Below, one piece after another: positions 33,143-43,900 of a stretch of DNA of 64,000 bases (position 1 is its first letter; every line of letters begins with the position of its first letter). Location of the stretch: NCBI RefSeq assembly GCF_036013525.1, contig NZ_CP107853.1:8246001-8310000 (forward strand). Direction: 5' to 3'. This DNA comes from Nonomuraea sp. NBC_00507. Lineage in GTDB: Bacteria; Actinomycetota; Actinomycetes; Streptosporangiales; Streptosporangiaceae. A program made the position numbers and the translations under genes. The notes under the pieces were generated by a model. The model was not told the DNA's origin. It saw only the letters and a list, made by a program, of their open reading frames with translations, and did not search any database.

Positions 33143-36100
33143 CCGACCTGCAAAGCCGGATCGCAGCTCTCTCACCGGAGCAGAGGGCGACGTTGGAGTC
33201 ACGGGTCGCGGACCTGCTGGCGACCCGTGAGCCCGTCCGCGAGCAGCGGATCCGGCCACGCGATCGTTCCCTCCCCACCCCGCTGGGCATCGCGCAGCAG
33301 CGGGAATGGGCCATCGAGCGGCTCCGGTCGGCCAACAACATCAACAGTGCCTTCCGCATCGAGGGCGGGCTTGACCTCGGCTTGCTCGGCAGTGTGCTGA
33401 CGGAGGTCGTCGAGCGTCACGAGGTGCTGCGCTCCACGGTGGAGCTCCAGGATGACGGCACGCCTGTGCAGGTCACCCATCCCACCGGTCCCGTGCCCAC
33501 TCCCGTGGTGGACCTGACGCACGTCGCGCCCGAGGACCAGCGGGCGGCGGTGCGGCGGCACTGCAAAGCCGAAATCATGCGTCCCTTCGACCCCCGCGAC
33601 CCGCACCGGTTGCGGGTCACGCTGCTGCGCCTGGCCGAGCACCTGCACGTCGTGCTGTTCACCACCGACCACGCCGCCTCGGACGCGTGGTCGTTGTCGA
33701 TCATCGTGCGCGAGCTCGTCACCTTGTACGGCCTGCGCAAGAACGATGGCGGCACCCTGCCCGCCCCCGACATCCAGTTCGGCGACTTCGCCGCCTGGCA
33801 GCGCGAGCAGTTCGACGACCAGCGGGTGGCCGCCGAGCTGGAGCACTGGCGGCAGGCGCTCGATGGCATCGAGACGCCGCCCGAGCTGCCCGCCGACCGG
33901 CCGTATCCGGCGCGGCCGTCCTTCGCCGGCGACGTCCACATCGTGAACCTGCCGGCGGAGCTCACCGCCGCGCTCGGCGCGTTCAGCGAACGCGAGAACG
34001 CCCCGCTGGTCTCCATCCTGCTGGCAGGGTGCTCCATCCTCCTCCACCACTACCTCGAACAGGACGACCTGGTCGTCGGCTCACTGGTGTCCGGCCGCAA
34101 CCGGCTGGAGACGGAGCAGGTCATCGGCTGCTTCGCCAACCCACTCCCGCTGCGCGTGCGGCTGACTGGCGAGCTCACGTTGCGCGAGGTCGTCCGGAGG
34201 GCACGCGAGTCCATGGCCGTCGCCATGGACCACCAGGACGTGCCGTTTGAACGCGTGATCGAGCTGCTGGACCTGGGCCGGGAGGCGTCGCAGACCTCGC
34301 TGAGCCGGTTGTGGATCAACGTCCTCACCGTACCCGGCGAGAGCCTGGAGGTTCCCGGCCTGCGCATCACGCCGGAGCCGATCGACCTCGGGCTGGTGTC
34401 GGTCGACCTCACCCTGTCGGCCATCCCGGGTCCCGAGTCGCTGCAGCTCCAGTGGCACTACATGACCGAGTTGTTCGACAGGGAGACCATCGTCCTGCTG
34501 GCCGGGCAGTTCGAGGAGATCCTGCGCCGGCTCGTCGCCGTGCCCGACGCGGCGGTGCGGCAGGTGACGCTGATCGCCGCCCCAGCGGCACCCGTCCGGC
34601 CGCACACCTCAGACGTCGGCTTCGTCGAGTTGTTCCAGCGCCGGGTCGCGCTCGCGCCGAACGCGCCCGCCGTCGTCTGCGACGGGGTCGCGACCAGCTA
34701 CGGCAGCCTCAACCGGGCCGCCAACCGGTTGGCGCGGGAGTTGCGGGCCAGGGGTGTGGGCCGGGAGACTCCCGTCGGCATCCTGGTGGAGCGTTCCCCT
34801 GAGCTGGCCGTGGCGATCCTCGGCGTGCTCAAGGCCGGTGGCGTCTATGTCCCCGTCGACCCGTCGTATCCGCCCGAGCGCATCTCCTTCATGCTCGCCG
34901 ACGCGGGTGCGAAGGTCTTGATCACACAGGTACGGCTCGCGCCGCTCGTGACCGACCCGCCCGCCGGAACCGTCCTCCTCGACGGTCCCGCGACCGGCGA
35001 GCACGCCGACCACGACCTGGACGACCCGCCGGACCTCGCCTCGCTGGCCTACGTCGTCTACACCTCGGGCTCGACCGGGCGGCCCAAGGGCGCCATGATC
35101 GACCACCGCTCGCTGGTGACGTTCGCCCGCGACATCATGGAGCGCCTCGGGCTCGGCGCCGGCGACAGGTTCCTGCAGTTCGCCTCGCCGAGCTTCGACG
35201 TGCTGGTGGAGGAACTGTTCCCGATCTGGCTGGCGGGCGGCGCGGTGGTCATCCCGACCCAGCACCTGATCAGCGGCGAGGCCGACCTGGTGGATCTCGT
35301 CGAACGCGAGCGGCTCACCGTGATGGAGCTGCCGACCGCGTACTGGCACGAGTGGGTACGCGAACTCGACCGGCTGGGCCGGGTGCTGCCGAGCTGCCTG
35401 CGCCTGGTGATCATCGGCGGAGAGCGGGTCCTGCCCGAACGGCTGGCCATGTGGCCGCGGCTCGGCGTGCCGCTGATGCACGTCTACGGGCTGACGGAGA
35501 CCACGGTCAGCTCGACCTTCTTCCGCCTCGACCCGGGCGAGAGCTTCGACTGGCCGAACCTGCCGATCGGCACCCCGATTCCGTCGGCCGACCTGCGCAT
35601 CCTCAACAGCAGACTCGCGCCGGTGCCGACGGGCGGCGTCGGCGAGCTGTACATCGGCGGGGTCAGCCTGGCCCGAGGTTACCTCGGCCGCCCCGGCCTG
35701 ACCGCGCAGCGTTTCGTCGCCGACCCCGCGCATCCCGGCGAGCGCCTCTACCGCACCGGCGACCTGGTCCGCCAGCGCCCCGACGGGAACCTCGAGTTCG
35801 TCTCCCGCGTCGACACACAGATCAAGATCCGCGGCTTCCGGGTGGAGCCCGCGGAGATCGAATCGGTGCTCAGCAGGCATCCGCAGGTCTGCGAGTCCGT
35901 CGTGGCCCTCTACGAGCCCGTGCCCGGCGACCGCCGCCTGGTCGCCTACCTCGTCCCGGCGCGCGCGGAAGCCGCGCCGACCCTCACCGAGCTGCGCCGC
36001 TACCTCGAACGCGAACTGCCCGCCTACATGGTGCCCTCGGCGCTCGTGGAGCTCGACGCGCTCCCCCTCAGCGCCAACGGCAAGCTCGACCGCAAACGGC

Positions 36101-38679
36101 TGCCCGCGCCGGACGGCGGCAGGCCCGAGCTGATCGAGGACTACGTCGCGCCCAGCACGCCGCTGCAGCGGAGGCTGGCCGCCATCGTGGCCACCGTCGT
36201 CGGCGTGGACAAGGTCGGCATCCACGACAACTTCTTCGAGCTCGGCGGCGACTCCATCCAGGCCATCCAGGTCGTGGCCAGAGCCCAGGAGGAGGGGATC
36301 GGGCTGTCGCCACTCGACTTCTTCGAGCAGCCGACGATCGCGCTGCTGGCGCAGGCGGCCACGGACGCCAGCCCGGACCGGATCGTCCGGCCACGGCCGC
36401 CGGACGCCGAGCCGGTGCTCTCCTTCGACCAGGAACGCCTGTGGCTGGAACATCAGCTCCGGCCGAAGACCGCCTACCACGTCGGCGGCCGCTACCGCCT
36501 CGCCGGCCCGCTCCAGGTGGACGTGCTCGAGGCCAGCATCCGCGCGATCGTGGCGCGCCACGAGGTGCTGCGCACCACGTTCCCCGTCGTGGATGGCCGG
36601 CCGGTGCCCGTGGTCGGCGAGGTGGGAGACTGGCGGCTCAACGTGGTGGACCTCTCCGCCGCCGAGGACGGATTCGAGATCGGCAAGCGCATGCTGGACG
36701 AGCAGTTCAGCACCGCCTTCGACCTGGCTGAGGGGCCGCTGTTCACGTGCACGCTGGTCCGGCTGAGCGACACTGAGCACCTGCTCAACATCACCTCGCA
36801 CCACGTCGTCTCGGACAACTGGTCGATCGGCCTGTTCGGGCGGGAGCTGCTGGCGCTGTACGAATCGGGCGGGGACGTGGCGCGGGCGGGCCTGCCCGAG
36901 CTCCCTGTCCAGTACCGCGACTTCGCCGTCTGGCAGCGCGAACGCCTGACCGGGGACGCACTCGCGGAGAAGGTCAAGTACTGGCGCGGCCACCTGGCCG
37001 GAGCGCCGCCCGCGATCACCATGCCGAACGCGCCGCTGAACCCCGGGGCCGGGGGCGGGCGCAGCATGCTGAAGATGACCGACAAGCAGACGGTCGCACT
37101 GCACGAGCTGTGCCGCCGCCTCGGCGTCACCCCGTTCATGCTCGTGCTGGCCTGCCTGGCGACGGTGCTGCGGCGCTGGTCCGGCCAGTCCGACATCGTG
37201 ATCGGGACCTCGGTGAGCGGGCGGACCGACGTCGCGCTGGAGAACCTGATCGGCTGCTTCATCAACACCATGCCGCTCCACCTCGATCTGTCGGGCGACC
37301 CGGACTTCACCGAGCTGCTGCGGCGGGCCCGCCAGGTGTCGGTGGACGGCTACACGCACTCGGACACGCCTTTCGACGAGCTCGTGAAGGAACTGCAGGT
37401 GCCGCGCGACCCGCGCAGGACGCCGATCTTCCAGGTGGTCCTGAACGTGTTCGACCTGCCACCGATCCGGCGCATCGGCGACGTCGGCCTCGAGGTGATG
37501 CCACTGCCGGAGCTGTTGAGCAGCTTTGACCTCGTCTTCACCGCGCTGGAGGCGTTCGGGGCCTTCCAGCTTCGGCTGGAGTACGACGCCGAGCGGTACC
37601 AGGCGGCGATGATGGACGCGCTGCTGGAGCACCTGCGCACGATGCTCAACGCGGTGGTGCGCGATCCGGGCAAGGGGATCCTCGACTATCCGCTGGAGGA
37701 GGCGGCCGAGGTGACGCCTGGCGAGCGGGTGCTTCCCGCGCCGCACCTGGCGGTGGTACGGCAGGGCCGTACCTCTGAGCAGGTCGCGGTGGCGGACCGG
37801 GACGGCGAGTGGAGCTACGGATGGCTCGCCGCGGCGGCCGAACACATCGCGCGGACGCTTCCCGACGCGGAAAGGATCAGCGTCGTCAGCCGGCCCACGG
37901 CGGCGTTCGTGGCGGCGGTCCTCGGATGCGTGCGGGCGGGAGTGGCGTTCAGCGTGGACGCGCCCGGCGTGCAGGGCCCGGCGGTGCTTGACGTGGGTGA
38001 GGGCCCGCTCGACCTCGGCGAGCTCGGCGGCGGTGCCGACGGCCTTGGCGACCCCGCGGCGGCGGGCCGGCGGGACTGGGCGGTTGAGCGGTTCGGGCTC
38101 TGCGGTGACGACCGGTTCGCGGCGGTGTCGAGCAGCCCCGCACATCTGGTGTCGGCGATGACGAGCGCGTTCCACGCCGGAGCGACGCTGGTCGTGCCGG
38201 ACCGCTCGTTCACCGGAGACCTCGACGGCCTCGTGGCGTGGCTGAAGGAGAACTCGGTCAGCGTCGCCTACGTCGACGCGCCGCTCCTGCGCACGATCGC
38301 CGCCGGTGGGAACCTGCCGGAGCTGCCGGGGTTGCGGTGCGTGTTCCTGGACAACCCAGGCGAGCTCATCTCCCACGACCTGGACGCGCTGCGGCGGCTG
38401 TCGCCGGACTGTCAGTACGTGGCGGTCTACCGGATGGGCCTCGACGGGCGGCCACTGGCCGCGTACGCGGTGCCGTACGACTGGCAGCTCGACACGGCGC
38501 CGCTGCGGGTGCCGCTCGGCGTGCCGCTCAACGACCTGCCCGCGCGGTTACTGCACCCATCGGGACAGCCGGCCGCGACCGGCGAGGTCGCCGAGATCTG
38601 CTTCGGCGACTACCACACCAGCGACCTGGGCCGCCGTTGGGCGGACGGGACGCTGGAGTTCGTCGGCAAGCTCCGGTGA
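33139..38679 (+). CDS. NRPS, C-A-PCP-C-A* (last A domain dead and truncated)
   Basis: The 1846-residue protein has: C domain (active-site region [10 protein letters not shown] near 176), A domain (A3 [11 protein letters not shown] near 641, A7 YRTGDLV, A8 [17 protein letters not shown]10 [12 protein letters not shown]), PCP ([10 protein letters not shown], Ser near 1039), C domain ([10 protein letters not shown] near 1219) and a degenerate A domain from about 1540. The active A pocket reads DVEEIGVVSK by alignment to GrsA; two acidic residues would suit a basic side chain, but I know no exact match. A* lacks A3, A4 and A5; only [21 protein letters not shown] (A7) is recognisable, and the protein stops at 38679. 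The rest of A* is encoded by the next gene. One TTA codon at 38548. Confidence 0.93.
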   Translation: MTDLQSRIAALSPEQRATLESRVADLLATREPVREQRIRPRDRSLPTPLGIAQQREWAIERLRSANNINSAFRIEGGLDLGLLGSVLTEVVERHEVLRSTVELQDDGTPVQVTHPTGPVPTPVVDLTHVAPEDQRAAVRRHCKAEIMRPFDPRDPHRLRVTLLRLAEHLHVVLFTTDHAASDAWSLSIIVRELVTLYGLRKNDGGTLPAPDIQFGDFAAWQREQFDDQRVAAELEHWRQALDGIETPPELPADRPYPARPSFAGDVHIVNLPAELTAALGAFSERENAPLVSILLAGCSILLHHYLEQDDLVVGSLVSGRNRLETEQVIGCFANPLPLRVRLTGELTLREVVRRARESMAVAMDHQDVPFERVIELLDLGREASQTSLSRLWINVLTVPGESLEVPGLRITPEPIDLGLVSVDLTLSAIPGPESLQLQWHYMTELFDRETIVLLAGQFEEILRRLVAVPDAAVRQVTLIAAPAAPVRPHTSDVGFVELFQRRVALAPNAPAVVCDGVATSYGSLNRAANRLARELRARGVGRETPVGILVERSPELAVAILGVLKAGGVYVPVDPSYPPERISFMLADAGAKVLITQVRLAPLVTDPPAGTVLLDGPATGEHADHDLDDPPDLASLAYVVYTSGSTGRPKGAMIDHRSLVTFARDIMERLGLGAGDRFLQFASPSFDVLVEELFPIWLAGGAVVIPTQHLISGEADLVDLVERERLTVMELPTAYWHEWVRELDRLGRVLPSCLRLVIIGGERVLPERLAMWPRLGVPLMHVYGLTETTVSSTFFRLDPGESFDWPNLPIGTPIPSADLRILNSRLAPVPTGGVGELYIGGVSLARGYLGRPGLTAQRFVADPAHPGERLYRTGDLVRQRPDGNLEFVSRVDTQIKIRGFRVEPAEIESVLSRHPQVCESVVALYEPVPGDRRLVAYLVPARAEAAPTLTELRRYLERELPAYMVPSALVELDALPLSANGKLDRKRLPAPDGGRPELIEDYVAPSTPLQRRLAAIVATVVGVDKVGIHDNFFELGGDSIQAIQVVARAQEEGIGLSPLDFFEQPTIALLAQAATDASPDRIVRPRPPDAEPVLSFDQERLWLEHQLRPKTAYHVGGRYRLAGPLQVDVLEASIRAIVARHEVLRTTFPVVDGRPVPVVGEVGDWRLNVVDLSAAEDGFEIGKRMLDEQFSTAFDLAEGPLFTCTLVRLSDTEHLLNITSHHVVSDNWSIGLFGRELLALYESGGDVARAGLPELPVQYRDFAVWQRERLTGDALAEKVKYWRGHLAGAPPAITMPNAPLNPGAGGGRSMLKMTDKQTVALHELCRRLGVTPFMLVLACLATVLRRWSGQSDIVIGTSVSGRTDVALENLIGCFINTMPLHLDLSGDPDFTELLRRARQVSVDGYTHSDTPFDELVKELQVPRDPRRTPIFQVVLNVFDLPPIRRIGDVGLEVMPLPELLSSFDLVFTALEAFGAFQLRLEYDAERYQAAMMDALLEHLRTMLNAVVRDPGKGILDYPLEEAAEVTPGERVLPAPHLAVVRQGRTSEQVAVADRDGEWSYGWLAAAAEHIARTLPDAERISVVSRPTAAFVAAVLGCVRAGVAFSVDAPGVQGPAVLDVGEGPLDLGELGGGADGLGDPAAAGRRDWAVERFGLCGDDRFAAVSSSPAHLVSAMTSAFHAGATLVVPDRSFTGDLDGLVAWLKENSVSVAYVDAPLLRTIAAGGNLPELPGLRCVFLDNPGELISHDLDALRRLSPDCQYVAVYRMGLDGRPLAAYAVPYDWQLDTAPLRVPLGVPLNDLPARLLHPSGQPAATGEVAEICFGDYHTSDLGRRWADGTLEFVGKLR

Positions 38680-38698
38680 CGAAGGGACGGGAAACACC

Positions 38699-39247
38699 GT
38701 GGTGAACCACACCGACCCGCAGGTGGACACCTTCGAGACCCTGGCCGCCCTGCGCCGCGTTCCTGACGTGCGCGGCGCGGTGGTGACCGGGTACGTCGGC
38801 GTGGACGGCCGGACGATGCTGCTCGGCTACGTCACCGGCCCGGACCCGGCGGTCGGCACGATCCGGATCCGGCAGCACCTCAGCAGCAGGCTGCCCGGCT
38901 ATCTGATACCGGACCACCTGTTCGTGCTGGACGCGCTTCCGCTGACGCCGGAGGGCGACTACGACCTGAGCGCGCTGCCGACGCCGGAGGCGGACCTCGG
39001 CCCGGCCGACGCGCATGTGGCGCCGCGCACGCCGGTGGAGCGGCGCCTGGCGGAGATCTTCCAGGAGCTCCTCGACGTCGGCGACGTCGGCGTCCACGAC
39101 AACTTCTTCACGCTCGGCGGCTCCTCCATCGTGGCGACCCGGCTGGCCGCCCAGGTCCGCGAGGTGTTCGCGGTGGAGGTGTCGCTGGTGGACGTGCTCG
39201 CGGCCCCGACCGTCGACGAGCTGGCGCGGCTCGTGGACGAGGCGTGA
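38699..39247 (+). CDS. A-domain C-terminal subdomain + PCP (second part of the split dead module)
   Basis: The 182-residue protein begins in the middle of the A8 region and contains the small C-terminal A subdomain (LSSRLPGYLIPDHLFVLDALPL) and a complete PCP (FFTLGGSSIVATRLAA). The A10 motif reads LTPEGDYDLSAL instead of NGKxDRxAL, so the catalytic Lys is lost. If the single T at 38677 is removed, the preceding NRPS reads on without a stop ([14 protein letters not shown]) in perfect register with A8, so the gene pair is probably one gene with a frameshift, or a natural split with its own GTG start (38699, or 38702) and a GGGACGGGAAA ribosome site. The PCP must be loaded by another protein. 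Confidence 0.88.
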   Translation: MVNHTDPQVDTFETLAALRRVPDVRGAVVTGYVGVDGRTMLLGYVTGPDPAVGTIRIRQHLSSRLPGYLIPDHLFVLDALPLTPEGDYDLSALPTPEADLGPADAHVAPRTPVERRLAEIFQELLDVGDVGVHDNFFTLGGSSIVATRLAAQVREVFAVEVSLVDVLAAPTVDELARLVDEA

Positions 39248-39269
39248 CGATGCTCTCCAGGCAGGTGCG

Positions 39270-41912
39270 ATGATTCCCGATGAGACCCGACCGGATGTCC
39301 GTCCCGATCTGCCGGAGCCCGGCGGCCCCGTCCCACGCCGCCGCCGGTTGCGGAGGGTGGTGCGGTGGACGGGAGCGGTGGTCGTGGTGCTCGCGCTCGC
39401 GGTGTCCGGGCTGGCGGTGTGGTCGGTGCGGCGCGGCTTCCCTCAGTACGACGGGACGTTGTCCTTGCCCGGCCTCACCGCGCCGGTGACGGTCTTCCGG
39501 GACTCCTACGGCGTCGCCCAGATCTATGCGAATTCGGCCACGGACCTTTTCCAGGCCCAGGGCTACATCACCGCCCAGGATCGCTTCTGGGAGATGGACT
39601 ACCGGCGGCACCTGACCTCGGGCCGCCTGGCGGAACTGTTCGGCCCCCCGCTCGTGCGCACCGACGCCTTCCTGCGCACGCTCGGCTGGCGGCGGACCGC
39701 GGAGCAGGAATGGCAGCGGATCTCACCAGAGGCGAGGAGCCACCTGCGCGCTTACGCCGACGGCGTCAACGCCTGGATCGCCGCGAACGGCGCCGCCGCG
39801 GCCTCTGGAGCGAAAAGCCTGGAGTACACCGTGCTCGGCCTGCAGAACCCCGGCTACACGGTGGAGCCGTGGGACCCGGTGGACTCCCTGGCCTGGCTGA
39901 AGGCGATGGCGTGGGAACTGCTGGGCAACATGGACGCCGAGATCGACCGCTCGCTGCTGCTGGCCCAGGGCCTGAGCAGGCGCCAGATCGAGCAGCTCTA
40001 CCCGCCCTACCCGTACGCGAAGAACCGCGCCATCGTGGACACGCCGGGCACCCCGTCCCGGCCGCTTCCCGCTCGCGTGTGGCGGGAGGCGGCCCCCGCG
40101 CTCGACGCGCTGCGCTCGCTCCCGCTCCGCACGGGCGAGGACACGGCAGGCATCGGCTCGAACTCCTGGGTGGTGAGCGGCGCGCTGACGGCGTCGGGCA
40201 AGCCACTGCTGGCCAACGACCCGCATCTGGCGGCGTCGTTGCCGGGGACGTGGTACCAGATCGGGCTGCAGTGCTCCTGCGCGTACAACGTGCAGGGCTT
40301 CACGATGCCCGGCCTGCCCGGCGTGGTCACGGGACGCAACGAGCGGATCGCCTGGGGGCTGACCAACCTGCCCGCCGACGTGTCCGACCTGTACCTGGAG
40401 AAGGTCGAAGGTGAACGGTACTTCGACGGCAAGGCGTGGCGCGCGCTCGACTCGCGGCAGGAGGTCATCAAAGTGGCGGGCGGCGAGCCGGTGACGATCA
40501 CCGTGCGCGCCACGCGGCACGGCCCCCTGCTGTCGGACCGGCGGGCGGACATGCTCGGGGTGGCGGCCCGGCCTCCCCTGGACCCGTCGGGCAGACCGGT
40601 GCCGAGCTTAACGCCGGGGCCGCTGCCCAGCCTGGACACCGGCGAGCCCGGGGTACCCACGCGGGCGGCGGAGCCGTACGCGGTGGCGCTGCGCTGGACG
40701 GCGTTCGAGCCTGGCCGGACAATGGACGCGCTCTTCGGCATCAACAAGGCGGCGAACTGGACGGAGTTCCGGGCGGCGGCGACGCTCTTCGACGAGCCCG
40801 CGCAGAACCTGGTCTACGCCGACGTGGACGGCCACATCGGCTACCAGGCGCCGGGACGCATCCCGGTCCGCGGCAAGGGTGACGGATCCTGGCCGGTCCC
40901 GGGCTGGGATTCCGCTTACGACTGGACGGGCTTCATCCCGTTCGCCGAGTTGCCAACGCTGTACGACCCGCCCGACGGCGTCATCGTCACCGCCAACCAG
41001 GCGGTTGCCGGGGCATCCTACCCGCACGTCATCACCACCGACTGGACGTACGGCTACCGCGGCCACCGCATCCTCGACCTGATCGCCGAACGCACGGCGC
41101 GCGGGAAGATCGGTGTGGCGGATATGCGGCGGATGCAGTCCGACAACCACAACGGCGGCGCCGCCGCCGTGGTGCCCCCGCTGCTGGCCGTTCCCCTGAA
41201 CGACGGCGCCGTCGCCAAGGCGCGGGACCTGCTGAAGGGCTGGGACTTCCAGCAGAGCACCGAGTCAGCAGCGGCGGCCTTCTACAACGCGACCTGGCGG
41301 AGTCTGCTCGCGCGGACCTTCGACGAACTGCCGCAGGACCGCAAGGCGGGCAACGGCGACCGCTGGTGGGAGGTCGTGGCCTCGCTGCTGAAGTCGCCCG
41401 AGTCGCCGTGGTGGGACGACCGGCACACCGGCAAGAGAGAGTCGATGGCCGACATCCTCGCCGCCGCCATGGGCGAGGCCACCGCCGAGCTCACCGAGCG
41501 GCTCGGCCCCGACCCGGCCGCCTGGCGCTGGGGCGACCTGCACACGCTGATGTTGCGGGGCTACGGGCCCGGCCAGTCCGGCATCGCGCCGGTGGAGTGG
41601 TTGTTCAACCGAGGCCCGGTGCCGATCGCCGGCGGCGGCGACGCGGTCAACTCCACGAGTTGGTCGGCTGCGGGTGGGTACGACGATGTAGTCTTCGTGC
41701 CCACGATGCGGATGATCGTCGACCTGTCCGATCCGGATGGGTCACGATGGGTTCTGCTGGCCGGCACCTCCGGGCACGCGTTCCATCCCAACTTCGACGA
41801 CCAGCTGGAGCTCTGGCGTATGGGGCTGGATACCCCCATGCGCTGGACGAGGAAGAGCGTCGAGGCGGCGGCGGAGCACGTCCTCACCCTTGCACCGACC
41901 AGTAAAGGATGA
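39270..41912 (+). CDS. membrane-anchored penicillin acylase-family Ntn-hydrolase
   Basis: The 880-residue protein begins with an Arg-rich segment and one hydrophobic helix (about residues 36-53), an uncleaved anchor or signal peptide, then a full penicillin acylase fold. IGSNSWVVSGALTASGKPLL places the self-processing nucleophile at Ser297, between alpha and beta chains, with the family DPHL and later GLTNLPADVSDLYLEKVEG in parts. It should act outside the membrane on an amide bond. PvdQ removes the fatty acid of acylated pyoverdine in this way, so removal of the FAAL-derived acyl chain is a reasonable role. A TTA codon lies at 40608. Start ATG 39270; 22 bp after the A-PCP stop. Confidence 0.9.
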   Translation: MIPDETRPDVRPDLPEPGGPVPRRRRLRRVVRWTGAVVVVLALAVSGLAVWSVRRGFPQYDGTLSLPGLTAPVTVFRDSYGVAQIYANSATDLFQAQGYITAQDRFWEMDYRRHLTSGRLAELFGPPLVRTDAFLRTLGWRRTAEQEWQRISPEARSHLRAYADGVNAWIAANGAAAASGAKSLEYTVLGLQNPGYTVEPWDPVDSLAWLKAMAWELLGNMDAEIDRSLLLAQGLSRRQIEQLYPPYPYAKNRAIVDTPGTPSRPLPARVWREAAPALDALRSLPLRTGEDTAGIGSNSWVVSGALTASGKPLLANDPHLAASLPGTWYQIGLQCSCAYNVQGFTMPGLPGVVTGRNERIAWGLTNLPADVSDLYLEKVEGERYFDGKAWRALDSRQEVIKVAGGEPVTITVRATRHGPLLSDRRADMLGVAARPPLDPSGRPVPSLTPGPLPSLDTGEPGVPTRAAEPYAVALRWTAFEPGRTMDALFGINKAANWTEFRAAATLFDEPAQNLVYADVDGHIGYQAPGRIPVRGKGDGSWPVPGWDSAYDWTGFIPFAELPTLYDPPDGVIVTANQAVAGASYPHVITTDWTYGYRGHRILDLIAERTARGKIGVADMRRMQSDNHNGGAAAVVPPLLAVPLNDGAVAKARDLLKGWDFQQSTESAAAAFYNATWRSLLARTFDELPQDRKAGNGDRWWEVVASLLKSPESPWWDDRHTGKRESMADILAAAMGEATAELTERLGPDPAAWRWGDLHTLMLRGYGPGQSGIAPVEWLFNRGPVPIAGGGDAVNSTSWSAAGGYDDVVFVPTMRMIVDLSDPDGSRWVLLAGTSGHAFHPNFDDQLELWRMGLDTPMRWTRKSVEAAAEHVLTLAPTSKG

Positions 41913-41918
41913 CAGTTC

Positions 41919-43055
41919 ATGAAGCTCGCGATTGCGAAGCTCGAAGAGTGGATGCGCCTCTACTACCACAACGTCGACCACGACATCGGCAGCAGCGGCG
42001 TGCGCGACCTGACCATCGACGAGCTGAGGGCGATCTGCGGGTTCGACCTGTCCGAGCTCGGCTCGATGATCTTTCATGACAGTGAGAGCTTCGGCGGCGG
42101 CGCGTTGCGGGCGGCGCTGGCCGACCGGTGGACGGGTGGCGACGTGGACGGCGTGATGGTCACCCACGGCTCCAGCGAGGCGATCTACATCGTCATGCAC
42201 ACGCTGCTGGACCCGGGTGACGAGGTGATCGTGGTCGATCCCGCCTACCAGCAGTTGTACGACATCGCCGCCGGGCTGGGCTGCCGGATCACCCCGTGGC
42301 CGCTGCGCGCGCAGGAGGGCTTCTCCGCCGACCTGCCGCTGCTGCGGAAGCTGGCCTCCAACCGGCCGAAGATGATCGTGGTCAACTTCCCGCACAACCC
42401 GACCGGCGTCTCCATCACGCGCGAGCAACAGCAGGAGCTGATCGACATCGCCGCCGAGGCCGGCGCCTGGCTGGTGTGGGACCACGCCTTCGGCGAGCTG
42501 ACATACACGGCCGACCCCCTGCCGCTGCCCTTCGGCCGATACGACAAGTGCATCACGTTCGGCACGTTCTCCAAGAGCTACGGGCTGGCCGGGCTCCGGG
42601 TCGGCTGGTGCCTCGCGCCGCCCGAGCTGCTGTCCCGGATGGCGGTGCTGCGCGACTACATCGCGTTGTACGTCTCGCCGGTGCTGGAGTTCTTCGCCGA
42701 GAAGGCGGTCAGGAACGCCGACCGGATCGTCGCGATGCAGCGCGAGCACGCGCACGGCAACCTGCGGTTGCTGCGCGACTGGGCGGCGGAACTCCTGGAC
42801 CTTGTGCGGGTGAACCCGCCCGACGGCGGCGTGACCGCGTTCGTGGAATTCCCCCGCCACCCCGACGCCACCGCCGTGTGTCGTCGGCTCGCCGAGCGGG
42901 ACAGGGTGCTGCTGGTGCCCGGCGAGTGTTTCGGCGACGCCTTCACCGGCTACGCACGGCTGGGCTTCGGCGGCACCACCGCGGAACTGACGGCCGGGCT
43001 GTCGCGCGTACGGCGGGCGCTGCTCGAAGACGTGCCGGTCGCGGACGCGCGGTGA
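41919..43055 (+). CDS. PLP enzyme resembling capreomycidine synthase (VioD)
   Basis: The 378-residue fold-type I PLP protein has the pattern I recall for VioD: LEEWMRLYYHN, DIGSSGVRD, VTHGSSEAI, LDPGDEVIVVDPAYQQLYD, NFPHNPTG, LVWDHAFGELTY, and the PLP Lys in FGTFSKSYGLAGLRVGW. VioD cyclises 3-hydroxyarginine to capreomycidine by a replacement reaction at C3. Its usual partner, a VioC-like hydroxylase, is encoded at 58491-59519. A different guanidino or hydroxy amino acid substrate is possible. It starts six bases after the acylase stop and overlaps the next start by four bases. Confidence 0.85.
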   Translation: MKLAIAKLEEWMRLYYHNVDHDIGSSGVRDLTIDELRAICGFDLSELGSMIFHDSESFGGGALRAALADRWTGGDVDGVMVTHGSSEAIYIVMHTLLDPGDEVIVVDPAYQQLYDIAAGLGCRITPWPLRAQEGFSADLPLLRKLASNRPKMIVVNFPHNPTGVSITREQQQELIDIAAEAGAWLVWDHAFGELTYTADPLPLPFGRYDKCITFGTFSKSYGLAGLRVGWCLAPPELLSRMAVLRDYIALYVSPVLEFFAEKAVRNADRIVAMQREHAHGNLRLLRDWAAELLDLVRVNPPDGGVTAFVEFPRHPDATAVCRRLAERDRVLLVPGECFGDAFTGYARLGFGGTTAELTAGLSRVRRALLEDVPVADAR

Positions 43056-43900
43056 GCGGCCCCAGGCTCCTGGCGGTCAGCGACCTCCACGTCGGCTACA
43101 AGGACAACCGCAGGCTGCTCCTCGACCTGGAGCCCGGCTCCCCGGGCGACTGGCTGATCGTGGCCGGGGACGTCGCGGAGCAGCCCGGCGAGATTGAGTG
43201 GGCGCTTCGGCTGCTCACCGAGAGGTTCGCCAAAGTGATCTGGACGCCGGGCAACCACGAGCTGTGGACGCTGCCCGGCGACGTGCACGGCCCGCGTGGC
43301 GAGGACCGCTACCGAGCCCTGGTCGAGATGTGCCGCGGGCTCGGCGTGGTCACCCCCGAGGATCCCTATCCGGTCTGGACGGGGCCCGGCGGGCCTGTGA
43401 CGGTGGTGCCCATGTTCCTGCTGTACGACTACAGCTTCCTGCCCGAGGGGACGATGACCAAGGAAGAGGCGCTCGCGCAGGCGTACGAGTCCGGCGTCGT
43501 CTGCACCGACGAGCTACTGCTTCACCCCGACCCGTACGTGAGCCGGGAAGCCTGGTGCGAGGCGCGCGTCAAGGGGACCGAGGAGCGCCTGGCCGAGCTC
43601 GGACCCGGGGTCCGCACGGTGCTGGTGAACCACTTCCCGCTGGTGCGCGAGCCCACGCGGGTCCTGCGTTACCCGCTCTTCGCGCAGTGGTGCGGCACGC
43701 AGCGCACCGCGGACTGGCATCTGCGCTTCAACGCCGCCGCGGTCGTCTACGGCCACCTGCACATCCGCAGGACCACCTGGCACGACGGCGTGCCGCACAT
43801 CGAGGTCTCCGTGGGCTATCCACGGGAGTGGTCCAGGCGGGGCGGGGCCAACGGCACCGGACCGCGCCAGGTGCTGCCTCTTCCCGTCGAGCCGACGTGA
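43052..43900 (+). CDS. metallophosphoesterase
   Basis: The 282-residue protein has the calcineurin-like phosphoesterase metal motifs: AVSDLHVGY, VAGDVAEQ, TPGNHELW, LVNHFPL and YGHLHIRR. It probably hydrolyses a phosphoester in the cytoplasm. Its coupling to the next gene (GTGA overlap, PPTase) follows an arrangement common in Streptomyces, where a metallophosphoesterase precedes a Sfp-type PPTase; I know of no demonstrated joint function. GTG 43052 overlaps the stop of the preceding PLP gene. Confidence 0.92.
   Translation: MSGPRLLAVSDLHVGYKDNRRLLLDLEPGSPGDWLIVAGDVAEQPGEIEWALRLLTERFAKVIWTPGNHELWTLPGDVHGPRGEDRYRALVEMCRGLGVVTPEDPYPVWTGPGGPVTVVPMFLLYDYSFLPEGTMTKEEALAQAYESGVVCTDELLLHPDPYVSREAWCEARVKGTEERLAELGPGVRTVLVNHFPLVREPTRVLRYPLFAQWCGTQRTADWHLRFNAAAVVYGHLHIRRTTWHDGVPHIEVSVGYPREWSRRGGANGTGPRQVLPLPVEPT

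Noticed and set aside
33139..36130. Assigning a definite amino acid to the active A domain (pocket DVEEIGVVSK)
   Set aside because: I know no exact code match; two acidic pocket residues only hint at a basic side chain.
34609..38376. A very long open frame (over 1250 codons) on the minus strand inside the NRPS gene
   Set aside because: It is rich in Arg, His, Gln and Pro without family motifs and lies exactly opposite the NRPS frame, whose domains are clear. It results from codon bias in GC-rich DNA.
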